Shown: piece by piece, positions 12,426 to 24,275 of the stretch | Position numbering within the stretch: the first letter of the stretch is position 1 | Layout: each line of letters opens with the position of its first letter | NCBI GenBank assembly: GCA_038501625.1 | Contig: JAZAYU010000001.1 | Coordinates: 8,523,377-8,587,376, forward strand | Source: Corbicula japonica | Lineage: Eukaryota > Mollusca > Bivalvia > Venerida > Cyrenidae | DNA length: 64,000 nt | Direction: 5' to 3' | Translations under genes and position numbers: made by a program | Notes under the pieces: generated by a model | What the model was told of the DNA's origin: nothing | What the model saw: the letters and a program-made list of their open reading frames with translations, nothing else | The model's database searches: none

Positions 12426-12476
12426 AGTGAAATAGAAAAAAAATGTTGGATTCATGGAGTTTACTGTATAGGTTAA

Positions 12477-12754
12477 TATGGAAACGCATAGGGTCCCCCT
12501 GTTAATTAAGATCGCGATATTTTTTACGCATCATAACATCTTATTATCACGCATAGAGAGATATTTTTCACATAAAAAGCCAAATATATCTTTGTATGAC
12601 GTGAAATAACTGGGCAGTAAAAACTGATATTTTTCCTGTTATTCGCGAAATGATTTAAACCATACCAAAACTTTCTGCTAAAGATGATATTTTTAAACTT
12701 GTATATAACGTGAAAAATTGTATATTAAAACGTTAATTATTATTGGAAAGTAGG
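12477..12754 (+). mobile_element. Truncated terminal-inverted-repeat element E, copy 1
   Basis: It begins with TATGGAAACGCATAGGGTCC and continues with GATCGCGATATTTTTTACGCATCATAACATC. It is the inverse of the copy at 13654-14020 but stops at GGAAAGTAGG, lacking the far terminal repeat. There are no open frames, so it is non-autonomous. Confidence 0.6.
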
Positions 12755-13653
12755 TAATATGTTTCACCATGTTTCCTTACAAAAGGTTAAGGGTAAAGAC
12801 ATGCCAAAGTGTTTTTACTTTTTCCTTTGGTTTGTAACAAATTTTAATGGTACTAGTATTAACAATATCAAAGTAAACGCTCAGTTACAAGTCATAGTGA
12901 TTGGGGTTTTTTTATGAGCAAACCAAATGCTTTCCCTTTGAAGAACAACCGAGGGCTGCATTTATCTGCTTCTGCTCCTGGTCAAAACTATGTTGACTGT
13001 TCATCACTTGCCATAGGAATCTAGATAGTTTAGATTCCTGCTTGCCCCCATCAGTGCCGAATGTTCCAGTCTAACTGGAACCTAGACTTTCCATGTGCAT
13101 TTATAATTATTGAAATGGGATCCACGTGGGAATCTTCATAAGACTCCCACAACAATAAGTGTGAACCTTTGTTAACTTAAGGTGATCGAAACGTTGGGTG
13201 TACTGTGCTTATTTCAGAATACACATCCTCCCCCCCCCCCACCCCCAGTTGCTCTAGTCTCGAGGGGTCATAATTGACCATTCTATTACCTCTCATATAT
13301 TGTGTGCTTTCGAATTCACCATTGTCGAGCTGATATGTTGATGGAGTTAATTCATTAAGACAACTTGTACTTGTTCACACGAGAAACTGCTGGGGCAAGT
13401 ATAAGGTTGGTCACACTAAAACCTGGCTGAAACCCCCAAACCGGAAACCCTTTGTAAGCCCAGGTCCGGATTTTCCTTCTTTGTGGTGTCCTGTTAGAAA
13501 TTGATTATAATGCATGTAAACGTACGATTTTTCCTATAATTTTGGCCGTGTGGGAAGGCTATGTATTCTGAATGGAGAATATTTTCCGTAAATTCTATTG
13601 GCTGTCCAAACCTTCAACTTAATAGAGCTAGCCGCCATTTCACCACATGGACC

Positions 13654-14020
13654 TATGGAAACGCATAGGGTCCCCCCCCCCCTGGTAATCTAGATCGCGA
13701 TAATTATTTTAAAGTCAAAATTTCTTATTTAACCTACTTTCCAATAATAATTAATGTTATTAAAATTTTCACATTATACATGATAAAAAATTCATCTTTC
13801 GCAAATATAATGGTATGGTTTAAATCATTTCGCGAATAACAGGAAAAATATCAGTTCTGTCTGCACAACTATTTCACGTGATACAAAGATATTTTTGGCT
13901 ATTCAAGTGAAAAATATTTCTCTATGCATGATAATAAGATGTTATGATGCGTAAAAAATCGCGATCTAAATTAACACGGGGGACCCATGCGTTTCCATAG
14001 GGACCCTATGCGTTTCCATA
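13654..14020 (-). mobile_element. Terminal-inverted-repeat element E, copy 2
   Basis: It carries TATGGAAACGCATAGGGTCC at the left and its complement GGACCCTATGCGTTTCCATA at the right, about 367 bases in all. The right terminus is doubled: GGGACCCATGCGTTTCCATA is followed at once by GGGACCCTATGCGTTTCCATA. A run of C sits beside the left terminus. No coding capacity is present. Confidence 0.65.
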
Positions 14021-14511
14021 CAGTGAAATAGAAAGAAAATGTTGGATTCATGGAGCTTACTGTATATTATGGTTAAGGTCTTCATTGTTTTGTGTTTAAT
14101 GTTTTTGTAGAGATATATGTTGTAAATATTTTCTGTTTCCAGAATTGCAAAAAGATATTTTGGAAATACTTAGTGATATTGAAGAAATTTCCATGTCAAA
14201 AAGTAATAATTTAATTTACTTCGTTATTCTAAGTAAACTACATGTACCTTAATAAACTCAAAATTCGAATAAACAAGAAGAGTTGAAGTTTGAGTTTCAG
14301 TCAGCATTTTTGATTTTCGGTCTTGGTGAAAATTGATGAATACAAACAAATTCAGGGTTAAAAACTAAACAGGTAAAATTAAAATTTATTTGAAACATAT
14401 TATTCTTATTGATTTTATTAAATTTATCAAATTACTTTGTTGTTAAACGTGTGTGATGTGTGGAAATAAAAATACAGCAAATATATTCAATGTAACGCTG
14501 TATTCAATGTA

Positions 14512-14552
14512 AAGAGAGAGAGAGAGAGAGAGGGAGAGAGGGAGAGAGAGAG
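14512..14552 (+). repeat. GA-rich microsatellite
   Basis: About forty bases of (GA)n are interrupted by three GGGA steps. Confidence 0.9.
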
Positions 14553-14555
14553 GCC

Positions 14556-14790
14556 GGTTTTACAATCATCTGTATTACGCAGCCACCCAAATATCAAAAT
14601 TACCGATGTAAACAGTCCCTTTTACTACCTTTATTTAGCCGTCACCGAGAAATAACCAGGTTGCATGTTTAACCACAACATTTCATAACAACATGTCATA
14701 CAGTCACCTGTGTTAAGAAGCCACCCATGTGTCAAAATAAACGCTGTCGACAGTCCCTGTGTTTAACCACAACCTGTCTTAATAAAATGT
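14556..14790. repeat. Two tandem copies of a ~125-bp unit
   Basis: Both copies carry CA.TC.CCTGTATTA or CAGTCACCTGTGTTAAGAAGCC, then CCACCCA, TGTCAAAATAA, ACAGTCCC and TTTAACCACAAC. They are diverged, so the tandem duplication is old. Confidence 0.55.
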
Positions 14791-17700
14791 TTCTTCAAAG
14801 TTTTGAAACTTGCAATTTCGGTAATTTTATAATATAAAGGGAAAGGAAAACAAAGACGGAACAAATAAAACGATTGGGGGGATATTAATGTGTGAAAGGT
14901 GCGGTAAAAAGGCATTACACTAAACATCTCTTTAGATCTGATTTTGAAATGTCTTAGGCTTTTTTGCTAAAATGAAATTAAAATATTTGCGCCCGTCTAC
15001 TGATTAATCCTTGAATACTTGACTGTTTGTTTTATCTTTACTTTATTGAGATATTTGACGAATCATGCAAACAATATCCTGTTAAAATGTAAAACGAACG
15101 AATAATTACAAAAAAAATATTAAGAACTAAACAAACTTTCTATATCTTCTATGCAGTAAAACACAGCAGAATTACGCGATTAATTTCAAAATGACGCAAA
15201 ATAGTGTTTTGAAAAAAGATATTTCCGAACTGACTTCATTTTTTTTTTGTTAAAGAAGAAACATTGACTGGCACAAAAGGAAACATTGACTGTCATAAAA
15301 TAAACCCTTTACCCCATGGTGTATCTGTTATCCATGGCAAGGTTAAGCAGTGCAGATCCTAATCAGCCGGCACATCAGGCAGGTCTGCTTTAGATTCGTT
15401 ATATAAAAAATCTTTCTAACTGAAACACCTATCAATGTCATAATTTTAACGTATTGGATGTTTCATAATGAAAGTCTGTTTTAAGATTACACCGAAGAAT
15501 CCGCGTATTGGTATGGGGATCTAAGGTTAGAAGTATAATCGGATTAAAATCCTTAAACTGTATAATATATTGACTTCGTAAATTCCAGTGTGATTGCGAC
15601 TGGTCGCCATTTGAGCCAATCAGATGTTTGAAATTTGAGAATTGTCTCCACTCTTAGTTTTTTTTATCTTGGGCCATTGATGCAGCAACGCCAGCAAGTC
15701 TTTAGATTCATGGAATAATAAAACTCTGATTGTGGAAGTTGTCAGATCATATCAATCGTTAAAAAAAATGTTAAAAATTTTATGTGGTTCTAGCAAATGA
15801 ATCTTTCCTATATTAAAAAGGCGGAGGGGTAATTAACAAATATTTAAGTAACGGTGTCGTCATTTTTGTATCCCTTGCGGTTTTTCTTAAACTTGCCTTG
15901 CATCTATGGCAGTTTATAAATCTTCATCTCCATCTCAACAAGTCCACCTATGTTCAAATACCATTCCAGGCACAAATAAAAATAATATCATTAACAAAAG
16001 GTTTTTATTTGATCAGTATGTATGACAGATGAAGTTATCACCGATTTCGGACAAAATTTCTATTTTGAAAGATTAAAGAATATCACCATTGCGTAAATGA
16101 GGTTGTTACGTTGCATATATATATAGTCCAAAGAACTGGTTGTCTACGTGCGATGTTTTTGTATTTCGGTACTTGATATTTAATATCGTCCTTTTCTCGC
16201 ACCCCAAACACCTCGAGTGAATAGCTTCAATACCACGTTAAACAAGAGTAATTGACTTATTTGACCAACTATGGAAGTTTTCATGATTTCTGACATAATA
16301 TGTTGCACAATGGCCGGTCGGTTAATGAGAATGGTGTGGGTTTTATTCATGCCGTTATGAATAGAGCTAGCATCATTGACTTACTGGTTTTAGCCGAAGT
16401 CAACAAGCAGATAACAGAGTCTATTCAAATGGCGCAGCATTCACAAATATCCAGTATAAAGATTAGCTAATAGGTAGAATTGAAAGCTTTTGTGATGAAC
16501 ACATTATTTACATATACAACATTTTCCCACTATAATTTATCACGATTCTCGGTCAGGTCCGAGCCTTAAATGGCAGCAAAGATAAAACTTTCAAAGAGAT
16601 CTTTGAATATCAATAAGTAGTTCCTCATTTTTCTCAATAACTGATGTCAATCTACCGATGGTCGTAAATAAGGGAAACGCCGGCGTCACGTTTAAAAAAA
16701 TATTTGCGATGCAGGGGATAGGGTATAATCAGACGACCTCCAAATCCATTTGAAAGACCACATCGGCTGAGAATGTCTTACTCAAACGTTTAGTTGTTTG
16801 ATGCCACATCTTGTTGAATTATTTTAAAACTATTAAAATAGGTAAGTACTTATGTTTTGGTCCGGTCCTATTGATTTCCATATAATGTCAATGATGTATA
16901 TTAATTCCAAATATTCCCTCGCTTTTTGAGTCGGAAAAACACTGACACACGGACCTGCGGAAACATTTTGAACTCTTGAAACATTCAAAATTCTTTTTTT
17001 ATGAAAATTTCATAACTTCATAGGTTAATTAATAGAAATGATTGCATAAAAATGCATTTTGGGGAAAATATACGCAGAACATAATTATGCAAGCATACGT
17101 GTCACGATCTAACTACTTTATGACAGAAATTTCATCAGAAAATGGCAACTCGCCCAATGAATGAATGGCGTTCTTATTAAATGTTTGGTTTGTTTATTTT
17201 CAGGTGTAAGAGATGTGAACGATTTAAGCAGAAAACGGGAAGCCTTGCATACTTCTTTTAGGCCACTTCTTCCATACTTCTTTCAGGCCACTTCTTCCAT
17301 ACTTCTTTATAGCCACTTCTTTTTATACCTGTCAAAAATCGTCTTTATTATAATTCAACATTTCGATGGCAAGACTGAACATGATCAGTAGATTTTTTTA
17401 TATTTTATAAACTATGTGAAGTTTCAATAAATAACGCGGTCACGCTGGTTATTTTTCTTTTATATTAACTTTATTGATGTGATTGCACACAATCGCATAT
17501 TAAGCTTTATCAAAACGAATTTTTCACAACCAGTGTTTCTTCAGATTTAAAGTTTTGTTGAAGTTTCGGAGGGACAATAATACGTTTTCTTCATTTAACA
17601 GGCAACACATTCTGGCCTAATCTGTATACTTATTTTAATATCTTGACAAGAGTTTTCAAATTATGATACCTTTATTGAGAACAAAGTTACAGTCCCAACA

Positions 17701-18057
17701 CCATCATTTTCAATTTCAGTAATAGAGATTCTGTCCTGAGATCCTCTTACTATGATGAACAGTTTCTTCAAAATACATGTATAATGTTGTGTTTGACAGT
17801 TTACTCCCCTTCTCCATTTTCCAACTGTTAACAAATTAAAGTATGTCCCTTAAAACCGTTAGAAGGGACACAAATCTGGTGTTACTTGTCCGATCTAACT
17901 GGTTATCGAACCTAATCATGGTCTGATAACATATACACTAACTCACACTGTTGAAATTTAACTGAAAACAAAACAACATCACTATAATTATCATGTTGAA
18001 CTTCGTTTTAAAAAGGTTTTAGAGCCCAGTTTGATCGAATTCCAATCTAGATTGTTT
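14791..18057. other. Noncoding stretch with repeat fragments
   Basis: No gene is recognised. A fragment of MITE family B (AAACCCTTTACCCCATGG, then GCAGATCCTAATCAGCCGGC) lies at about 15300-15400. A single arm of foldback family A (GCGACTGGTCGCCATTTGAG, then CCAATCAGATG) lies near 15595-15660. A three-copy short repeat of GGCCACTTCTTCCATACTTC type lies at 17240-17320. Confidence 0.5.
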
Positions 18058-18110
18058 TATTATGCCCCCCGAAGGGAGGCATATAGTAATCGCACCGTCC
18101 GTCCGTCCCA
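18058..18110 (-). mobile_element. 3' end of a pearl-like element, minus orientation
   Basis: Read on the minus strand, the segment is a GGAC tetranucleotide run, then a hairpin formed by TGCCTCCC, TTCG and GGGGGGCA, then TAATAA. The same ending (tetranucleotide run, C/G hairpin, GCATAA) closes the elements at 52199-53917 and 57867-58823. Confidence 0.65.
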
Positions 18111-18545
18111 AATAATCTTGTCCTCGCTTCTTCTCCGAAACCGCTGGAGGGATTTCTTTGAAACTTCACAGGAGTGTTTGTCACCAAGCCTAGTTATGCA
18201 TATCGTCAGGATTTTTTGCTTGGATTATTATTGGCCGAGTTATGGCCCTTTTTAGCAAAATCTTGTCCTCGCTTCTTCTCCGTAACCGCCTGAAGGATTT
18301 CATTGAAACTTCACATGAGTGTTTGTCACCAAGCCTAGTTGTGCATATCGTCAGGATTTTTTGCTTGGATTATTATTGGCCGAGTTATGGCCCTTTTTAG
18401 CAAAATCTTGTCCTCGCTTCTTCTCCGTAACCGCTTGAAGGATTTCATTGAAACTTCCACTGAGTGTTTGTCACCAATCCTAGTTGTGCATATCAAAAGT
18501 AATTTCTGATCGGATTAATTATGGGCGAGTTATGGGCCTTTTCAC
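18111..18545 (+). repeat. Three tandem 145-bp units
   Basis: Units start near 18111, 18257 and 18402 with AATCTTGTCCTCGCTTCTTC and contain AAACTTCACATGAGTGTTTG and GAGTTATGGCCCTTTTTAGC. The second and third copies are near-identical over most of their length. This is the core array of the element whose end lies at 18058. Confidence 0.85.
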
Positions 18546-18777
18546 CTAATCCTAAACCCTAACGTCTTTAACCCTAACCCTACCCTAACCCTAACCCTAA
18601 GGTCTTAACTTACCCTAACCCTAACCATATCTTCTATATTAAAATCTTGTCCATGCTTTATCTTCAAAACCGCTTATTTTTGGTCCAGTTATGGGCTTTT
18701 TCACTTAACCCTAACCCTAAGGTCTTTAACCCTAACCCTAAGGTCTTTATCTAACCCTAACCCTAAATACTAACCCT
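18546..18777 (+). repeat. Interstitial telomere-like CCCTAA blocks
   Basis: Two blocks (18546-18627 and 18705-18777) consist of CCCTAA hexamers with interruptions. Several runs end CCCTAAGGTCTT, and GGTCTT is also how each unit of the following satellite begins. The hexamers are therefore probably part of the satellite's own evolution rather than a fused chromosome end. Confidence 0.8.
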
Positions 18778-20800
18778 TGCGGTCTTAATTTGTATCCGAT
18801 CTTCTTCAAACTTGGTCAGAATGTTTATCTCAATGATATCTAGGACAAGTTAGTAACTGGGTCATGTGACCTTGAAAATTAGGTCACAATGTCAAATTAT
18901 GGAAAAAGCTTGTCTGCACTCAAGCGGTGTTAATTTTGGTGCGATCTTCTTTAAACTTGGTCAGAAATTTTACCTCAATGAAATCTAGGTACTATTCGTA
19001 ACTGGGTCATGTGACCCTTAAAAATAGGTCACTATGTCAAATAAAAGAAAAAGCTTGTCCGCACTCTAGCGGTCTTAATTTTGGTGGGATCTTCTTCACA
19101 CTTGGTCAGAATGTTCATCTTAATGATTTCTAGGTCAAGTTCGAAACTGGTTCATGTGACCTTGAAATCTAGGTCACCAGGTCAAATTATAGAGAATGCT
19201 TGTCCGCACTCCAGAGGTCTTAATTTTGGTCCAATCTTATTTGATCTTGGTCAGAATGTTTATCTCAATGACATCTATTTCAAGTTCGAAAATGGGTCAT
19301 GTGACCTTGAAATCTAGGTCACTAGGTCAAATTATAGAAAAAGCTTGTCCTCACTCTAGCAGTCTTCAATTTGGTCAGATATTCTTCGTACTTGGTCAGA
19401 ATGTTAATCTCAATGTAACTAGGTCATGTTGAACTAGGTCACTTGACCTTGAAAACTAGGTCACCAGGTCAAATTAAAGAAAAAGCTTATTCACACTGTA
19501 GCAGTCTTAATTTTGGTCCGATTTTCTTCAAACTTGGTCAGAATCTCTATGATATGTAGGTCAAGTTTTTAACAGGGTCATGTGACCCTTAAAACTAGAT
19601 CACTAGGTCAAATTAAAGAAAAAGCTTATTTGCACTCTAGTGGTCTTAATTTTGGTGGCATCCTCTTTAAACTTCGTCAGAATGTTTATCTCAGTGACAT
19701 CTAGGTCAAGTTTGAAACTGGGTCAAGTGACTTTGAAATCTAGGTCACTAGGTCAAATTATAGAAAAAGCTTGTCCGCACCCTAGCGGTCTTAATTTTGG
19801 TGCGATCTTCTTAAAATTTTATAAAAATGTTTATCTCAATAATATCTAGGTCAAGTTCGAAAGTGGGTCATGTGACCTTGAAAACTAGGTCACAATGTCA
19901 AATGATACAAACGGTTTCTCTGTACTCTTAACAGTCTTAATTTTGGTGTGATCTTCTTTAAACTTGGTCAGAATTTTTATCTCAATGATATCTAGGTCAT
20001 GTTCGTAACTGGGTCACGTGACCTTGGAAACTAGGTCACTAGGTCAAATTAAAGAAAAAGCTTATACGAACTCTTAATTTTGTTGGCATCCTCTTTAAAC
20101 TTGGTCAGAATGTTAATCTCAATGATATCTAGGTCAGATGCTAAACTGCGTCGTGTTACATTGAAATATAGGTCACTAGGTCAAATTATAGAAAAAGCTT
20201 GCCCACTCTAGCGGTCTTAATTTTGGTCAGATCTTCTTCAAACTTGGTAAAAATGTTTATCTCGATATCTAGGTCACTGGGTCATGTGACCTTAAAAACT
20301 AGGTCACAAGGTCAAATTATAGAAAAAGCTCCTCTGTACTCTAACAGTCTTAATTTTGGTGCGATCTTCATCAAACTTGGTAAGAATGTTTATCTCAATG
20401 ATATCTAGGTCAGGTTCGTATCTGGGTCACGTGACCTTTAAAACTAGGTCACTAGGTCAAATTAAAGAAAAATCTTGTCTGCACTCTAGCGGTCTTAGTT
20501 ATGGGCTGATCTTCTTCAAGCTTGGTCAGAATGTTTATCTCAATGATATCTAGTTCAAGTTCGAAACTGGGTCATGTGACCTTATAAACTTGGCTACTAG
20601 GTCAAATGATAAAAAAGCTTGTCCGCACTCTAGAGGTCTTAATTTTGGTCCTCTTTTTCAAGATTGGTCAGAATGTTTATCTCAATGATAGCTAGGTCAA
20701 GTTATAGACTGGGTCATGTGACCTTGAAAACTAGTTGACTACGTCAAGTTATAATGAAAGCTTGTCTGCACACGAGTGGTCTTAATTTTGGTCTGATCTT
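18778..20800 (+). repeat. ~144-bp satellite array, about 14-15 units
   Basis: Units start with GGTCTTAATTTTGGT and continue with GATCTTCTT..AACTTGGTCAG, AATGTTTATCTCAATGATAT, GGGTCATGTGACCTTGAAA, CTAGGTCACTAGGTCAAATT and AGAAAAAGCTTGTCC. Units vary by substitutions and small deletions. Most carry AGGTCA half-sites spaced two bases apart. Open frames here are by-products of the repeat. Confidence 0.9.
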
Positions 20801-21183
20801 CACTTTCATGACCTTAAGATCTTGGTTCCTTTCTTGAAATTGCAATCTTGCATTACGGGTTCCAGAGTTATGGCCCTTGAAAGTGCAGAAATATACTATT
20901 TAGACCTTGTCGGCACAATATCAGCGTCAGTTTTGATTTGAATTTAATTAGACTTGTACAATATTTGAGTGAATATAAGACTTAGGTTCCTTTTTTTAAA
21001 CCAGCTACATTCCATAATGGGTTCCAGAGTTATGGCCCTTGAAAGAGCCAAAGTAAGCTATTTTAACCTTTTCTCCACAATAGCAGCTTTATTTTATCAC
21101 TTGATTTTATCAAACTTGCACACAACTCTTACAACCATTGAGCAGTTGTTGACAGGTGAGCGACCCTATGTACCCTCTTGTTG
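20801..21183 (-). mobile_element. 5' part of a pearl-like element with two core units
   Basis: Two similar units (about 20815-20960 and 20980-21110) share GGTTCC, AGAGTTATGGCCCTTGAAAG and CTATTTTAACCTT. On the minus strand, the right end reads AAGAGGGTACATAGGGTCGC then TCACCTGTCAACAACTGCTC. That is the 5' end of the element intact at 47742-48832, so an element of that family starts at about 21183 and runs leftwards. Confidence 0.6.
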
Positions 21184-22270
21184 CAAGGGTTATGGGCCCT
21201 TACTCTTTACTATTTAACTTCCACAGGCATATTTTTACTACATATGTATACCAATTCGATTTCAAAGCTGCATTTCGGGGACATATGTCAATTTCAAGTG
21301 ACAGCTCTTTTTGGACATCTATTATATCGATTCCATAAATATTACTCAACGTGAGCAGAATAAAATCAAAAGACGCACTTCGTCATGTAAAACACTGTCT
21401 TGAAGAAACAGATGAAAGCTTTACACCATAATGACCTAAATTCAACAAGCTGGATAAGTGACTTTTAGACTTGAAACCCGAAGTAGAAACTGCATTGCAT
21501 GAATTCAGATATAGATTGCGATCGAATGGGTAAGAAAAATCGAGAGATTATTGTAGTTATTTATAAAGAATATTAAATGTATAGCAAAACAAATCACGCT
21601 AGGGAAAACTGCAAGCGGTCGTGATGTCCCTACTTCTGCAGATTTTAACAAGAATTTTGAATAATACTCAATGAGAAAGTTTGACAATAGTGTTTCATTG
21701 TTTGGAAAAGTAATGAAATCAAAAGCAATGTTAGCAACACAATACGATACCTAAAATAATAAGCAATAAATCTTAACACTGACATATAGACAATAGGTGA
21801 AATTGTTCTCTAGTTTTTGCTTGGACAAGGTTTTTGTGTTGAAGGTCACTGTAACCTAAACATTTGACCTACAGACCATGAAATGAATCTGGTTCATCTT
21901 CATGCGATGATATTAAATCTGAGAAACATATGTGAAATATTGTTTAGTTATTGGTCTTACAAGGTTTTAGTACTGAAGGTCACTGTGCCCTTGACCTTTG
22001 ACTTACTGACCTCAAAATCAATAGGGGTCATCTTTAATCAATGGCAAACTTCCCTACCAAATCTGAGCACTGTTTGTCAAATAATTGACTAGTTATTTGT
22101 GGGACAATGTCTGGTTACAGACCAATCGACAGACTGATGTGCAAAGCAATATACACCCGCTACTTCAAAGGTGGAGGGGGCATTACAATGAAAATGGTAA
22201 CATACTAACCATGTTTGATAATAATCAGATAATCTGATAAAACTAGAGTTGTCACTAAATGTATATAAAT
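21184..22270. other. Noncoding DNA with a pearl-like 3' fragment
   Basis: About 21780-22197 carries core-like words (AGGTTTTTGTGTTGAAGGTC, CATTTGACCTACAGACC, CAATAGGGGTCATC) and a decayed ending (AAGCAATATACACCCGC, then GGTGGAGGGGGCATTACAA). This matches the 3' end of the element at 57867-58823. A decayed 5' end of the ACTAGAG family lies at about 22240-22270. The stretch 21360-21540 looks weakly protein-like but has several stops. Confidence 0.5.
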
Positions 22271-22904
22271 GACTAGAGCTATCACTGAAGGTGATTAATA
22301 CCCCCGTAATACTGCTTTGTCAGAGTATACAGAAATGACGTTTGCATCTTTCATGGGTGAAAGTTGAAAAATAATTGAAATCCTGAAAATTTGCTGCAAA
22401 AGTTGTGTTTAAAAATAGTAATTGGGTTTTCACCAGATGTAAACAAAAAAGTAGTTGACGTCAGAAGGTTTTGTTGAATCGTGCTCCCCTTCTAAAAAAT
22501 AATGGACTGATCCAAATGAAAAACAAATATGTAATGCAAATCTAATCACGAACGTATGTTAAAGGCTTGAAAACTGGAGTAGTTTGTGTCATAAGATTTT
22601 GTTAAATAATGCTCCCCTCAAACCAAAAATGGACTGATCCATAAGAAATATGTCACTAACATGCGCACTTCATGCAGAACATATGATTTCAGTTTCAAGT
22701 CGATATTTTGAAAACTGTAGAAGTTTGCATAACACGATTTTGTTAAATCATGTCCCCTGCAAAAAACTAGAATGTTGTGTTCCGCGGAACACATGTGTCG
22801 CCTGCTTGGAAAACGTTGAAATTTGGGCCTATGTTTAATCATATATAATAAAAATATTTTATTGAAGTTGATTTCAATACTACACAACAGAACACATGTG
22901 TCAT

Positions 22905-24185
22905 CTAAATTACATTTAAAAGGGGAATAACTAAAATAATGGTGAAACCGGAGTTATCATTTTCAAAAATTGTTTTGTAAATGCAGATGAGTTATTCAAA
23001 GTATTAAGTGAATTAATTGAAGAAGTAATTTCCATTTTACAGGCAACACTAAGTTTCATGTTAAAGTTGCATTTGAAAGGGATATTACTCATAAAATATT
23101 GAAACTGGAGTTATCATTCTTGTCATCACAGATGGCATTGTTAGTGCTGATGATATATTCCAAGTACGCAGTGAATTGGACAAGTACTTTCAAAGTTATA
23201 GGCAACATTAAGTTTCATGTTAAAGTTGCATTTGAAAGGGGCATAAGTAAAAAAATATTGAAACTGGAGTTATCATTCTTGTCGTCACAGATGGCATTGT
23301 TAGTGCTGATGATATATTCCAAGTACGAAGTGAATAGGACAAGTACTTTCAAATATATAGGCAACATTAAGTTTCATGTTAAAGTTGCATTTGAAAGGGG
23401 CATAAGTAAAAACATATTGAAACTGGAGTCATCATTCTTGTCGTCACAGATGGCACTGTTCATGCTGATGATATATTCCAAGTATGAAGTGAAAAGGACA
23501 AGTACTTTCAATGTTATAGGCAACATTAAGTTTCAGGTTAAAGTTGCATTTGAAAGGGGCATAACTCAAAAAATATTGAAACTGGAGTTATCATTCTTGT
23601 CGTCACAGATGGCATTGTTCGTGCTGATGATATATTCCAAGTATGAAGTGAATAGGACAAGTACTTTCAAAGTTATAGGCAACATTAAGTTTCAGGTTAA
23701 AGTTGCATTTGAAAGGGGCATAACTCAAAAATTATTGAAACTGGAGTTATCATTCTTGTCGTCACAGATGGCACTGTTCATGCTGATGATATATTCCAAG
23801 TATGAAGTGAATAGGACAAGTACTTTCAAAGTTATAGGCAACATTAAGTTTCAGGTTAAAGTTGCATTTGAAAGGGGCATAACTGAAAAAATATTGAAAC
23901 TGGAGTTATCATTCTTGTTGTCACAGATGGCATTGTTCGTGCTGATGACATATTTCAAGTAAGAAGTGAATAGGACAAGTACTTTCAAAGTTATAGGCAA
24001 CATTAAGTTTTAGGTTAAAGTTGCATTTGAAAGGGGCATAACTCAAAAAATATTGAAACTGGAGTTATCATTCTTGTCGTCACAGATGGCATTGTTCGTG
24101 CTGATGATATATTCCAAGTATGAAGTGAATAGGACAAGTACTTTCAAAGTTATAGGCAACATTAAGTTTCAGGTTAAAGTTGGGG
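22905..24185 (+). repeat. 159-bp tandem array, about eight units
   Basis: Units contain TTATAGGCAACATTAAGTTT, AAAGTTGCATTTGAAAGGGG, CTGGAGTTATCATTCTTGTC and AGGACAAGTACTTTCAAA. The first unit (from 22905) is strongly diverged; the later ones are near-identical. Because 159 is divisible by three, one frame stays open for 287 codons (23099-23962), but this is not a gene. Confidence 0.92.
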
Positions 24186-24236
24186 GACTACCGGACGACG
24201 CCGACGACGACGACGCCGCCGCCGCCGCCGGACAAT
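24186..24236 (+). repeat. GAC/GCC triplet microsatellite
   Basis: A short run of GAC triplets passes into GCC triplets just before the 3' end of the nested element, the position where other elements of this group carry a tetranucleotide run. Confidence 0.85.
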
Positions 24237-24275
24237 AGGATCCCTATGTGTCTACCTGCTATCGCAGGCGACACA

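Larger units (their letters stand above)
12426..14066. repeat. Composite segment bounded by 45-bp direct repeats
   Basis: The segments 12426-12470 and 14022-14066 are near-identical direct repeats (AGTGAAATAGAAA, then ATGTTGGATTCATGGAG, then TTACTGTATA). Between them lie two inverted copies of one terminal-repeat element (12477-12754 and 13654-14020) and about 900 bases of unrelated sequence. The layout looks like one event that duplicated the flank, or like ectopic recombination between element copies. Confidence 0.6.
22768..24275 (+). mobile_element. Nested pearl-like element interrupting the outer core array
   Basis: It starts CTAGAATGTTGTGTTCCGCG, with hairpin GTGTTCCGCGGAACAC followed by ATGTGTCGCC. 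It ends CCTGCTATCGCAGGCGACACA. The outer element's phrase CCCCTGCAAAAAATAATGGACTG is split exactly at this insertion. The element carries its own 159-bp core array and a GAC/GCC triplet run. Confidence 0.65.

Noticed and set aside
18546..18777. True telomere or chromosome end
   Set aside because: The hexamer blocks are short, interrupted, and continue into satellite and unique sequence on both sides.
21360..21690. Weakly protein-like plus-strand sequence (CLEETDESF, LKPEVETALHEFRYRL)
   Set aside because: Several stops occur within short distance and I recognise no family, so I cannot support even a pseudogene call.
23099..23962. 287-codon open frame with internal repeats
   Set aside because: It is the 159-bp tandem array read in a frame that has no stop; neighbouring units and the array edges break it, and units do not differ in a coding manner.
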